Numbered from the stretch's first letter, positions 9,606 to 18,389 are shown. The stretch is DNA of 33,482 nt from Methylophaga sp. (GCA_013139345.1 WTAY01000134.1:1-33482), one strand, 5' to 3'. Numbers and translations are program-made. The notes: generated by a model from the letters alone, not told the origin.

Positions 9606-10265
9606 ATGATTTTCTTTACTGACGTGTATAAACGTTACTCTAATCGGTTTGAAGCTTTATCGGGACTGAGCTTCCATATAAATAAAGGTGAAATGGCATT
9701 TCTGACGGGTCATTCAGGCGCAGGGAAAAGTACCCTACTGAAACTCATTGCCTTAATCGAACGCAGTTCTCATGGACAAGTGCTCGTTAACAATCAAAAC
9801 CTAACGAGATTACCAAAACGAAAGATCCCTTATTACCGTCGCCAAATTGGTATTGTGTTCCAAGATCACAATTTATTACATGATCGTACTGTCTTTGATA
9901 ATGTTGCTTTGCCACTGATTATTGCTGGTGAAAACCACCGAGAAATAGGTCGTCGGGTTCGGGCATCGTTAGATAAAGTAGGTTTGCTTGGCAAAGAACG
10001 TAGTTTACCGATTGCGTTATCAGGTGGTGAACAGCAACGTGTGGGAATTGCTCGAGCCGTCGTTAACCGCCCCCCTATCTTACTGGCTGATGAACCTACA
10101 GGTAACCTAGATCCTGAGTTATCTCGAGACATCATGTCCTTATTTGAGCAGTTTAACCAAGTAGGTACCACGGTCTTTATTGCCACTCATGATCTTGATT
10201 TAATTAATACATTGCCACACCGTCAGATCACGTTAGATTCTGGCCGTTTAGCTGAGCAGCGCTAA
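9606..10265 (+). CDS. ftsE: Cell division ATP-binding protein FtsE
   Basis: This 219-residue ABC ATPase has Walker A GHSGAGKST (35-43), signature LSGGEQQR (near 138) and Walker B ILLADEPTGNLDP (near 158). FtsE pairs with FtsX at the septum and controls periplasmic murein hydrolase activation. It starts 5 bases after ftsY and one base separates it from ftsX, consistent with one operon. Confidence 0.97.
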   Translation: MIFFTDVYKRYSNRFEALSGLSFHINKGEMAFLTGHSGAGKSTLLKLIALIERSSHGQVLVNNQNLTRLPKRKIPYYRRQIGIVFQDHNLLHDRTVFDNVALPLIIAGENHREIGRRVRASLDKVGLLGKERSLPIALSGGEQQRVGIARAVVNRPPILLADEPTGNLDPELSRDIMSLFEQFNQVGTTVFIATHDLDLINTLPHRQITLDSGRLAEQR

Positions 10266-10266
10266 T

Positions 10267-11202
10267 ATGAACTTTCCAAAGTTAAACCTTGCAAACTATC
10301 TATTACGTCACTTACAAGTGATGTTATTTAGTTTGGGACAATTATGGCGGCAACCACTTTCAAGCATGATGACCATTATTGTCATTGGTATTGCTTTAGC
10401 GTTGCCTGCTGGCTTATATGTACTGCTAGATAATGTTAAACAAGTGAGTGACCAATGGGATGATGCCACTCAAATATCATTGTTTTTGCAACAAGATGTG
10501 AGCCCAGAACGCGCCACAAAATTAACGAGCCAACTGAAACAGTGGCCTCAAATCACCAATACTCACTACCAATCATCTAATCAATCGTTAGAAGAATTCC
10601 GTCAACTATCAGGATTAGGGACATTATTGGATAGCCTACCTAGCAACCCCTTACCTGCCATTATTATTATTCAACCCAATGAAAATGATCTTCGCCCTGA
10701 TGCGATTGGTAGTTTATTAGCAAGAGTCGAAGCATTGCCAGAAGTTGAGCAAGCCCAACTCGATATGGAATGGCTATTACGCCTGCGTAGCATTAATAAA
10801 ACAGTTGAACGTGGCATTAGTATTTTAGGGCTACTTTTATCATTAAGTGTTTTGCTTATTATCGGCAACACAATTCGCCTCGCAATTCTAAGCCGCCAAA
10901 GTGAAATCCGCGTTATTAAATTAGTGGGAGCCACCAATGCATTTGTTCGTCGGCCATTTTTATACACTGGCTTTTGGTATGGCATTCTTGGTGGACTAAT
11001 GGCTTGGCTCACCCTGACGTTGAGCCTAAGCCTTATTAATAGCCCCGTAAATGAACTGGCTAAACTCTACAGCAGTCAATTTACCTTACATTGGCTATCA
11101 GCCCTATTGCTGGTTCTCTTACCTGCTACTGGATTAGTTTTAGGTGTGCTCGGAGCATGGATATCTGTTGGCCGACACCTAAGTAGTATTGAGCCAAGTT
11201 AA
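10267..11202 (+). CDS. ftsX: Cell division protein FtsX
   Basis: The 311-residue protein has the FtsX layout: a cytoplasmic N-terminus with WRQPLSSMMTIIVIGIALALPAG forming membrane segment 1 (near 35-55), a periplasmic loop of about 120 residues, then three more membrane segments near 180, 230 and 275. The segment SRQSEIRVIKLVGATNAFVRRPFLYTG is a family hallmark. It transmits FtsE ATP hydrolysis across the membrane to activators of cell-wall hydrolases. Confidence 0.96.
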   Translation: MNFPKLNLANYLLRHLQVMLFSLGQLWRQPLSSMMTIIVIGIALALPAGLYVLLDNVKQVSDQWDDATQISLFLQQDVSPERATKLTSQLKQWPQITNTHYQSSNQSLEEFRQLSGLGTLLDSLPSNPLPAIIIIQPNENDLRPDAIGSLLARVEALPEVEQAQLDMEWLLRLRSINKTVERGISILGLLLSLSVLLIIGNTIRLAILSRQSEIRVIKLVGATNAFVRRPFLYTGFWYGILGGLMAWLTLTLSLSLINSPVNELAKLYSSQFTLHWLSALLLVLLPATGLVLGVLGAWISVGRHLSSIEPS

Positions 11203-11310
11203 GTTCAAAGCGCTTCATAGCGTTCATTATTAAGGAACTTTCTCCTAAAAATCGTGTCTTAGTGTTTGAATTTACTAGTTTAATGTTACTATTGACCGAA
11301 TGACTTCTAT

Positions 11311-11315
11311 GGAGG
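11311..11315 (+). promoter_or_regulatory. Ribosome binding site that sets the rpoH start
   Basis: GGAGG stands 8 bases before the ATG at 11324. The track's earlier ATG at 11300 has nothing comparable and would place this site inside the gene, so 11324 is the better start. Confidence 0.75.
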
Positions 11316-11323
11316 CGACAAAT

Positions 11324-12184
11324 ATGACAACAGATGTAGCCAGCTACAATTTAGCTTTAGCTCCTATTGATAACTTGAGTTCTTACACTCAGGTCGTCCA
11401 TAACACTCCGTTATTAACGGCTGATGAAGAGTACGACCTTGCTACGCGTTTACAACAGCATGGCGATCTTAAAGCGGCACACCGCTTAGTATTGTCACAT
11501 CTTCGTTTTGTAAATCGTATCGCAAAAGGCTATGGTGGTTATGGCTTACCTGTCGCTGATTTGGTGCAAGAAGGTAATATTGGTTTGATGAAAGCGGTTA
11601 AACGTTTTGACCCTGATAAAGGTGTCCGTTTAGTCTCATTTGCTGTTCACTGGATCCGTGCTGAAATTCATGAATATGTGATCCGTAATTGGCGTATTGT
11701 TAAAATTGCGACAACGAAAGCACAGCGTAAACTATTTTTTAATCTTCGTAGTGCTAAAAAGCGCCTTGGTTGGATGAATCAAGAAGAAGTTGTCGCTATT
11801 GCTGAAGACTTAGGCGTTACGACTGAGAATGTGATGGAAATGGAACGTCGTCTAGCTTCTCCTGATGCCACATTTGATCTACCTTCTAATGCTGATGAAG
11901 AAGAAAATAGCTTTTCACCAGCAGCCTATTTAACAGGCCCTGAAAACTCTGACCCATCATTAGAAATAGAACAAATTGATTATGCCGATCATCAAGAGAA
12001 AAAACTGACGAATGCTTTAGCAACATTAGATGATCGCAGTCGTGATATTGTTAGCCAACGTTGGTTAAATGATGAAGGGAAATCGACATTACATACCTTA
12101 GCTGAGCAATATCAAGTATCGGCTGAGCGTATTCGCCAAATTGAAAATAATGCGATGAAAAAACTTAAAGTATTAATGGCCTAA
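11324..12184 (+). CDS. rpoH: RNA polymerase heat-shock sigma factor RpoH (sigma-32)
   Basis: From the chosen ATG the protein has 286 residues. It shows region 2 ([40 protein letters not shown]), the RpoH box QRKLFFNLR that distinguishes sigma-32 from RpoD and RpoS, and region 4 with the helix-turn-helix [20 protein letters not shown]. It directs transcription of chaperone and protease genes. About 120 bases separate it from ftsX, so it may have its own promoter, though I see no confident one. It ends at a strong terminator. Confidence 0.97.
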   Translation: MTTDVASYNLALAPIDNLSSYTQVVHNTPLLTADEEYDLATRLQQHGDLKAAHRLVLSHLRFVNRIAKGYGGYGLPVADLVQEGNIGLMKAVKRFDPDKGVRLVSFAVHWIRAEIHEYVIRNWRIVKIATTKAQRKLFFNLRSAKKRLGWMNQEEVVAIAEDLGVTTENVMEMERRLASPDATFDLPSNADEEENSFSPAAYLTGPENSDPSLEIEQIDYADHQEKKLTNALATLDDRSRDIVSQRWLNDEGKSTLHTLAEQYQVSAERIRQIENNAMKKLKVLMA

Positions 12185-12199
12185 CGTTACAAAGTTACC

Positions 12200-12239
12200 A
12201 GACATAAAAAAGCCCGCATTAGCGGGCTTTTTTATGTCT
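12200..12239. terminator. Bidirectional terminator between rpoH and fdxA
   Basis: AGACATAAAAAAGCCCGC, a 4-base ATTA loop, and its exact reverse complement form an 18-bp perfect stem. The GC core GCCCGC/GCGGGC is flanked by A6 on one side and T6 on the other, so it works as an intrinsic terminator for both convergent genes. Confidence 0.95.
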
Positions 12240-12252
12240 ATAAATTTTATAT

Positions 12253-12576
12253 TTAGCGTTCAAGTAATGGTGTCTTGCCTGTTTTACCATCCCACTCTTC
12301 AGCATCATCTAATGCATCTTTTTTCTCTGCAATTACTGGCCAAACCCGAGATAATTCTTCATTAATTTGGATAAATTCATTTTGATCTTCAGGTAAGTCA
12401 TCCTCAGAGAAAATGGCTTCAGCTGGACATTCAGGTTCACACAATGTGCAATCAATACATTCTTCAGGATCAATAACTAAAAAGTTAGGTCCTTCGTGGA
12501 AACAATCTACCGGACACACATCTACACAATCGGTATATTTACATTTAATACAGTTTTCAGTGACAACAAATGTCAT
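12253..12576 (-). CDS. fdxA: Seven-iron ferredoxin FdxA (3Fe-4S/4Fe-4S)
   Basis: The 107-residue protein matches the Azotobacter FdI type. Cysteines 9, 12, 17, 21 and 25 lie in [21 protein letters not shown], and 40, 43, 46 and 50 in [16 protein letters not shown], followed by the family's acidic C-terminal extension. It would carry electrons in the cytoplasm. It stands alone, with a GGAGAG ribosome site and several palindromes upstream, and converges on rpoH. Confidence 0.95.
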   Translation of the reverse strand: MTFVVTENCIKCKYTDCVDVCPVDCFHEGPNFLVIDPEECIDCTLCEPECPAEAIFSEDDLPEDQNEFIQINEELSRVWPVIAEKKDALDDAEEWDGKTGKTPLLER

Positions 12577-12599
12577 GTTTAACTCTCCAAAACAAGCAA

Positions 12600-12635
12600 A
12601 GTACGAACTCGTACTACAATTTCAAATTGCAATTT
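12600..12635. promoter_or_regulatory. Palindrome cluster between fdxA and lapA
   Basis: Within the 129-base divergent region lie AGTACGA-AC-TCGTACT (12600-12615), CAATTT-C-AAATTG (12617-12629) and the perfect palindrome AAATTGCAATTT (12624-12635). They begin 24 bases upstream of the fdxA start codon. Such density suggests a regulator site or an mRNA leader hairpin for fdxA. The regulator is unknown. Confidence 0.4.
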
Positions 12636-12705
12636 TACATGATTTCAATCTAGTCTGGGCAATTTTAAGGTATGATCAATCGTATCTAGCCAAGGAATAT
12701 TAACC

Positions 12706-12999
12706 ATGCGTCGAATTGTGACTATTGCTGTTTTCATTACTGTTTTTGCGATTGGAGCAGCGTTTTCAGCCATTAATACAGATCCAATTGCTGTTAATTA
12801 TTATCTTGGTTCTATTATTGCGCCATTATCAGTGATCATCGTTTTGTCGATCGTAGCAGGCATCATTTTAGGTGCAACAATCATCTTCAGCAGCACCTTA
12901 CGATTACGCTATGAAAACCGCCGACTAAGTAAAAAACTCAAAGTGTCAGAACAAGAAATAGATAGTCTTCGTATCCTACCCATTAAAGATGAACACTAG
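12706..12999 (+). CDS. lapA: LapA family inner-membrane protein (DUF1049)
   Basis: The protein is 97 residues with two membrane segments (about 5-22 and 42-65) and a basic, helical cytoplasmic tail (LRYENRRLSKKLKVSEQEI). This layout and the position directly before lapB identify LapA, which works with LapB in controlling lipopolysaccharide synthesis through LpxC turnover. AAGGA precedes the ATG. Confidence 0.9.
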   Translation: MRRIVTIAVFITVFAIGAAFSAINTDPIAVNYYLGSIIAPLSVIIVLSIVAGIILGATIIFSSTLRLRYENRRLSKKLKVSEQEIDSLRILPIKDEH

Positions 13000-13010
13000 G
13001 CTACTCTGCT

Positions 13011-14192
13011 ATGGAATGGCTTTTCTTCTTACTTCCGCTCGCCGCATTATCAGGTTGGTTGGCTGCCCGTAATCATTACAAAAAACGTTATGCTAAACAA
13101 AGTAGTCCATTTAATCCTGACTACTTTAAAGGCTTAAATTATTTGCTTAATGAACAACCAGACAAAGCCATTGATGTTTTTATTCGCCTATTAGAAGTAA
13201 ATAGTGAAACGGTTGAAACACATTTAGCCCTTGCTAATCTTTTTCGAAAACGTGGTGAAACAGACCGTGCTATTCGCATTCATCAAAACCTCATCGCTCG
13301 GCCAACATTGACGCAACAACAACGTAATCTAGCTCTTGCTGAGCTAGGGCTCGACTATATGAATGCGGGTGTGCTCGATCGCGCTGAACACCTCTTTCTT
13401 GAACTTTTAAATAGTCCCTCTCCTCCATTTCAGGCTTTTGAACAGTTACTTCGTATCTATGAGCAAGAAAAAGACTGGCCCAAAGCAATTGAAATGGCGA
13501 AAAAAATACAAGCTCAAGGTAAGAAAAATCTCGGCCCTGTCATTTCTCAGTTTTACTGTGAACTGGCTGAGAAGACGAGTCAAAACTCAACTAGTACAGT
13601 TCTTGAATTAATCAAGCACGCTCACGCCAATGACCCTAACTGCGTTCGAGCGACATTGATTGAAGCTAATGTACATATTAATGCTAATAAATTTCGCAAA
13701 GCATTAAAATTCTTACTTCATATTGAGCAACAAAATTACCTTTACCTTCCTGAGTCGTTACCACTATTACTTAAGTGCTATCAGCAACTTAATAAGCTGG
13801 ATGCCTTTGAAAGTTGGTTGCATGCCCTACTTAAACGTCACCCCAACATGACAAGCGCTCGAATAATGCTTGCGGATGTCATCCAGCAGCAATATGGTGG
13901 TCAAAAAGCCCAAGATTATTTGCATCAACAACTGCAAGAACATCCATCCATTGAGGGGCTTCACACGCTTATTTCATTAGGTGAGCCGTCAAACCCTATT
14001 CTTGTGCCTTTAATTCAAGGCATAACAACGACATTAGTTCGCAGAGGGCACCGATATACTTGTCCACACTGCGGTTTTTCAGGAAAGAAATTACATTGGC
14101 ATTGTCCAGGCTGTAAACGGTGGGGCACAATTCGTCCTACAGAAATCCACCTTTCCGCTTTAGAAACATTATTGGAGCCATCACATGAGTGA
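13011..14192 (+). CDS. lapB: Lipopolysaccharide assembly protein LapB (YciM)
   Basis: The 393-residue protein has an N-terminal membrane anchor (residues 2-20), a long series of TPR-like helices on the cytoplasmic side (for example YFKGLNYLLNEQPDKAIDVF), and a C-terminal rubredoxin-like zinc site CPHCGFSGKKLHWHCPGCKRWG (about 357-378). LapB recruits FtsH to degrade LpxC and so limits LPS synthesis. All four metal-binding cysteines are present. It starts 11 bases after lapA and overlaps arsC by 8 bases. Confidence 0.95.
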   Translation: MEWLFFLLPLAALSGWLAARNHYKKRYAKQSSPFNPDYFKGLNYLLNEQPDKAIDVFIRLLEVNSETVETHLALANLFRKRGETDRAIRIHQNLIARPTLTQQQRNLALAELGLDYMNAGVLDRAEHLFLELLNSPSPPFQAFEQLLRIYEQEKDWPKAIEMAKKIQAQGKKNLGPVISQFYCELAEKTSQNSTSTVLELIKHAHANDPNCVRATLIEANVHINANKFRKALKFLLHIEQQNYLYLPESLPLLLKCYQQLNKLDAFESWLHALLKRHPNMTSARIMLADVIQQQYGGQKAQDYLHQQLQEHPSIEGLHTLISLGEPSNPILVPLIQGITTTLVRRGHRYTCPHCGFSGKKLHWHCPGCKRWGTIRPTEIHLSALETLLEPSHE

Positions 14193-14535
14193 TATTTCTA
14201 TCTACCATAATCCTCGCTGTAGTAAATCTCGCCAAACATTAGCTTTATTAGAAGAGAATGGCATTAAAGCAGACGTCATTGAATATTTGAAAACACCGCC
14301 AACAGTTGAATCACTCGGCGATATTCTTGAGCAACTTGGCTTCACAGCTCGCCAACTACTACGCAAAGGCGAAGCTATTTATAAAGAACTGAACTTAAAA
14401 GATGAGACATTGACAGAGAACCAACTGATTCAAGCAATGTGTGAACATCCTAAACTTATTGAACGTCCTATCGTTATCCATAATGGCAAGGCAAAAATAG
14501 GTCGCCCACCTGAATCTGTTCTTGAGATTCTATAA
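14185..14535 (+). CDS. arsC: ArsC family arsenate reductase (glutaredoxin type)
   Basis: The 116-residue protein has the active-site segment HNPRCSKSRQTL (Cys12) and arginines matching the ArsC triad in QLLRKGEAIYKEL, ERPIVIHNGKAKIGRPPE. ArsC reduces arsenate to arsenite with glutathione and glutaredoxin. No arsB or arsR is nearby. The order arsC-wrbA-DUF2069 is shared with Pseudomonas, where it is a housekeeping YfgD-like member, so a role other than arsenic resistance is possible. Confidence 0.9.
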   Translation: MSDISIYHNPRCSKSRQTLALLEENGIKADVIEYLKTPPTVESLGDILEQLGFTARQLLRKGEAIYKELNLKDETLTENQLIQAMCEHPKLIERPIVIHNGKAKIGRPPESVLEIL

Positions 14536-15473
<938 letters not shown>

Positions 15474-15536
15474 GCCTCAAAATACATCGCTATAATCGGC
15501 TATATTGAGCAAGTCTACTCTTTTGGGAGAGTTATT

Positions 15537-15767
15537 ATGAGTACAATACCTGCCCTACAATCAGGCATTTCTGGCATTCAATCTGGTATGCAAAGCCTCA
15601 ACCGTAATGCTGCTAAAATCGCTGATGCTAATGCGATTCAGTCCGGCGCAGATCTGACTGAACCTTTGGTTAATATGCTTCTTGATAAACAACAAATTCA
15701 AGCTTCTGCAAAAGTAGTTGAAGCTAGTAGTAATATGATTGGTAGCATTTTAGATATCAAGGCATAG
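15537..15767 (+). CDS. Short protein resembling the termini of flagellar axial (rod/hook) proteins
   Basis: The 76-residue protein has an N-terminal part (LQSGISGIQSGMQSLNRNAA) like the start of FlgB/FlgC/FlgE. Its C-terminal part (LTEPLVNMLLDKQQIQASAK, then VVEASSNMIGSILDI) is like their conserved C-terminal helix. The central domain of true rod or hook proteins is absent. GGGAGAG precedes the ATG and a TATAAT lies at 15491. One base separates it from the SprA-like gene. The resemblance is by eye. No flagellar genes occur in the window, so function is open. Confidence 0.7.
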   Translation: MSTIPALQSGISGIQSGMQSLNRNAAKIADANAIQSGADLTEPLVNMLLDKQQIQASAKVVEASSNMIGSILDIKA

Positions 15768-15768
15768 C

Positions 15769-16299
15769 ATGCACATTCATGCCACTACGGCATCCCCACC
15801 ATTAGGTACAACACCGACAATACGGGTCAATTCCATTGCCAATAATAACGATGAAACAGTTGAACTATCAGAGCAAGATCTTCAACAAATTCAAGAGCTA
15901 AAATCACGAGATCAGCTTGTACGAGCACATGAGTCCGCCCATATTGCCGCAGGCAGTGGCATTACTCGTGGAGGTGCCAACTTCAGTTTTCAACGTGGCC
16001 CAGACGGTGTTCAATATGCCATCGGTGGTGAAGTCAAAATTGATGCTTCAAAAGTAGCAGGCGATCCCGAAGCCACTTTACAAAAAGCAGAACAAATTCA
16101 AGCGGCCGCCTTAGCCCCTACTCAACCATCAACACAAGATCGTAATGTCGCAGCAAAAGCAGCTCAAATGGCTGTTGAAGCACGAGCAGAAATCAATCAA
16201 CAAGCCACCAGTACTGAAACATCTCAAACGACAATCATATCTTTTGTCGAAAAAGAAGCTGAGGAATTAACAGGGAATCTTCTTGATTTGACCACTTAA
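15769..16299 (+). CDS. SprA-related putative metalloprotease
   Basis: The 176-residue protein contains VRAHESAHIAAGSG with an HExxH zinc-protease motif (His54, Glu55, His58). A region typical of the SprA-related (CJM1_0395-like) family follows: FQRGPDGVQYAIGGEVKID and DRNVAAKAAQMAVEARAEI. No signal peptide is visible and the first 45 residues look disordered. The family is widespread but its role is not established as far as I know. It is coupled to the preceding axial-like gene. Confidence 0.82.
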   Translation: MHIHATTASPPLGTTPTIRVNSIANNNDETVELSEQDLQQIQELKSRDQLVRAHESAHIAAGSGITRGGANFSFQRGPDGVQYAIGGEVKIDASKVAGDPEATLQKAEQIQAAALAPTQPSTQDRNVAAKAAQMAVEARAEINQQATSTETSQTTIISFVEKEAEELTGNLLDLTT

Positions 16300-16343
16300 T
16301 GCTAAAATAGCAGTCATTCTCCATTTAAATAACTAACACCACA

Positions 16344-17147
16344 TTGGCATCTCACGACTTCCCACCTTTATCTCTAACAGAAATAAATACATTCCTTAAG
16401 CAAAGTACCATTAATAAACTTGATGAAATTCTGATTCATTCCTCAGTTCCATCAACAAATGATGAACTTTGGCAGCGACTCTCTCAGGGAAAAACAACTG
16501 CCGCAGTGTGCCTTAGTGAAACTCAAACAGCAGGCCGTGGTCGTCGTGGTGACGAATGGCAATCCCCCGCTTCTGGCAATCTTTACCTATCCATATCGTG
16601 GCCATTTCCCGCAGAAACAGTACAAAATGGCTTAAGCATTGCGATTGGTATAAGTTTGATAAATATACTCAAATCGGAAGGAATCAATAACTTACAACTA
16701 AAATGGCCAAATGACATTTTATATAAAAGACAAAAGCTAGCAGGAATTCTAGTAGAATCACGCTTCGGTAAAACATTGAATACCGTCATTGGCATTGGCC
16801 TTAACTTTAAGCTTCCAAGTGCCACCAAAAATAAAATACAACAACCAACCACCAGTCTTCAACAGCTTTGTACAGATGTACCCTGTCGAAATAGACTGGC
16901 AGGAAAAATTATTCAAACAATGATTAACACATTAGAACAGTTTCAAACTTCTGGATTACGTGACTTTATTCCACAGTGGTCATCCTATGATGCACTTGCC
17001 GATCAAGCAGTTACCTTAATTGATAAAGATAACCATACACATGTTATTGCTCGAGGCATCAATGAGCACGGCGAACTACAGTATCAACTAGACAATAAAA
17101 TCCACACTCTATCCAATAGCCACGTAAGCATTAGGTTCTCATCATGA
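16344..17147 (+). CDS. birA: Biotin-[acetyl-CoA-carboxylase] ligase BirA, catalytic form without repressor domain
   Basis: The 267-residue protein has the ligase signature TAGRGRRGDEWQSPASGNLY (about 63-82), KWPNDILYKRQKLAGILVES, and a small C-terminal SH3-like domain. It attaches biotin to the carboxylase BCCP subunit. The N-terminal helix-turn-helix of E. coli-type BirA is missing, and an in-frame stop just upstream rules out a longer form. The only start available is TTG with no clear ribosome site. It overlaps coaX by 4 bases. Confidence 0.93.
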   Translation: MASHDFPPLSLTEINTFLKQSTINKLDEILIHSSVPSTNDELWQRLSQGKTTAAVCLSETQTAGRGRRGDEWQSPASGNLYLSISWPFPAETVQNGLSIAIGISLINILKSEGINNLQLKWPNDILYKRQKLAGILVESRFGKTLNTVIGIGLNFKLPSATKNKIQQPTTSLQQLCTDVPCRNRLAGKIIQTMINTLEQFQTSGLRDFIPQWSSYDALADQAVTLIDKDNHTHVIARGINEHGELQYQLDNKIHTLSNSHVSIRFSS

Positions 17148-18343
17148 AATTATTAGTCGATATTGGTAACACTCGAATCAAATGGGCTCGCATCGAGTCA
17201 GGTCCAATAGATAGCCAAAGCTTTAACCGCAGTAAAACAGGTGTTAAAGCCTCATTGAACAGCCATTGGAAATCATTAGAAGACATCACTTCAGTCCATG
17301 TCTCTAATGTTGCAGGCGACAAAATCGCTCAGCAACTAACTGAATGGGTGGAAAAACAATGGAAGATTACTCCTGTTTTTGTACGCAGTGAGAAGAAACG
17401 CTTTGGCGTCACTAATTCTTATGACCAAGCAGAATTATTAGGTGTTGATCGCTGGTTGGCTCTAATTGCTGCTCGCCAACATGCACGACAAGCAACATGT
17501 GTTATTGACTGTGGTACGGCAATTACCGTTGATATTGTGACTAAATATGGTGCACATCAGGGCGGCATGATCCTGCCCGGCCTCACATTAATGCGCGAAA
17601 CCCTGACAAACAATACCAGCGACTTAAATGAAACGGATGAATCAAGTGACTTTAGAACACTTGCCGTAAATACTCAAAGCGCAATTAAAGCTGGAACCCT
17701 CTACAGTGTTACCGCTACATTAGACCGTATCGTTGATGATCTTAAAGAACAATATAACAACCGTATTCGTTTCATCATTACAGGCGGCGATGCCGAGCTA
17801 TTAAAGCCACTATTACCCTCATTCATTGCTCACTACCCTGATATCGTCTTAAAGGGCTTAGCGTATTATGCTCGCCAAGGTGATCGAAAGCCTAAACCGC
17901 AAGAAACTGTAGATACTACTGAAGTTGTAGAAGTAGCAGAAGTTTCTGAAACGGCAGAAGTTATTGAAACAGCAGAAGCTGTAGAAACAGCAGAAGTTGT
18001 TGAAACAGCAGAAGTTGTTGAAACAGCAGAGGTTGTTGAAACTACAGAAGTTATTGAAACAGCAGAAGTTGTTGAAACAGCAGAGGTTGTTGAAACAGCA
18101 GAGGTTGTTGAAACTACAGAGGTTGTTGAAACTACAGAAGTTGTAGAAACAGCAGAGGTTGTTGAAACTACAGAAGTTATTGAAACAGCAGAAGTTGTAG
18201 AAACAGCAGAGGTTGTTGAAACTACAGAAGTTATTGAAACTACAGAAGTTGTAGAAACAGCAGAGGTTGTTGAAACTACAGAAGTTATTGAAATAGCAGA
18301 AGTTGTTGACGCTGTTGACGCTGTTGACGCTGTTGACGCATAA
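17144..18343 (+). CDS. coaX: Type III pantothenate kinase CoaX with a repetitive acidic C-terminal tail
   Basis: Residues 1-247 form a normal type III pantothenate kinase: VDIGNTRIKWA with Asp6, GVDRWLALIAAR (100-111), IDCGTAITVDIV (121-132), GGMILPGLTLMRETL and ITGGDAELL. It phosphorylates pantothenate, the first step to coenzyme A. The family usually ends near residue 250. Here a further 145 residues follow: 22 hexapeptides of the form V-[VI]-E-T-[AT]-E, then VVDAVDAVDAVDA. The tail uses only V, E, T, A, I, D and S, has no basic or aromatic residue, and carries a net charge near -48. It could be disordered or form strands. It overlaps birA by 4 bases. Confidence 0.93.
   Translation: MKLLVDIGNTRIKWARIESGPIDSQSFNRSKTGVKASLNSHWKSLEDITSVHVSNVAGDKIAQQLTEWVEKQWKITPVFVRSEKKRFGVTNSYDQAELLGVDRWLALIAARQHARQATCVIDCGTAITVDIVTKYGAHQGGMILPGLTLMRETLTNNTSDLNETDESSDFRTLAVNTQSAIKAGTLYSVTATLDRIVDDLKEQYNNRIRFIITGGDAELLKPLLPSFIAHYPDIVLKGLAYYARQGDRKPKPQETVDTTEVVEVAEVSETAEVIETAEAVETAEVVETAEVVETAEVVETTEVIETAEVVETAEVVETAEVVETTEVVETTEVVETAEVVETTEVIETAEVVETAEVVETTEVIETTEVVETAEVVETTEVIEIAEVVDAVDAVDAVDA
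17906..18301 (+). repeat. In-frame tandem array of 22 18-nt units within coaX
   Basis: The consensus is GTTGTTGAAACAGCAGAA, encoding VVETAE. The first units are diverged (TVDTTE, VVEVAE, VSETAE) and later ones nearly identical. A 54-nt super-unit VVETAE-VVETTE-VIE[TI][AT]E occurs three times in a row at 18140-18193, 18194-18247 and 18248-18301, and a close copy lies at 18014-18067. All units are multiples of 3, so gain or loss keeps the frame. Confidence 0.97.
18302..18340 (+). repeat. 9-nt tandem repeat ending coaX (DAV tripeptides)
   Basis: After GTT, the 9-mer GTTGACGCT occurs three full times and a fourth time as GTTGACGCA before the TAA. It encodes VDAVDAVDAVDA. The unit length differs from the 18-nt array next to it, so it arose separately. 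Confidence 0.9.
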
Positions 18344-18346
18344 AGT

Positions 18347-18375
18347 TTGTCAGACTACATTATCTAATGTAATCT
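18347..18375 (+). promoter_or_regulatory. Promoter of tRNA-Ser
   Basis: TTGTCA (18347-18352) and TAATCT (18370-18375) are separated by 17 bases and would start transcription about 8 bases before the tRNA. It begins 4 bases after the coaX stop. Confidence 0.55.
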
Positions 18376-18389
18376 TTCGCATCTAATTT

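Noticed and set aside
14185-14535. Arsenic resistance operon
   Set aside because: arsC has no arsR, arsB or acr3 nearby. Its neighbours (lapAB, wrbA, DUF2069) match a conserved housekeeping order.
17906-18343. CRISPR-like or phage repeat array
   Set aside because: Units are contiguous, 18 nt, in frame with coaX and without spacers, so they are a coding tandem repeat.
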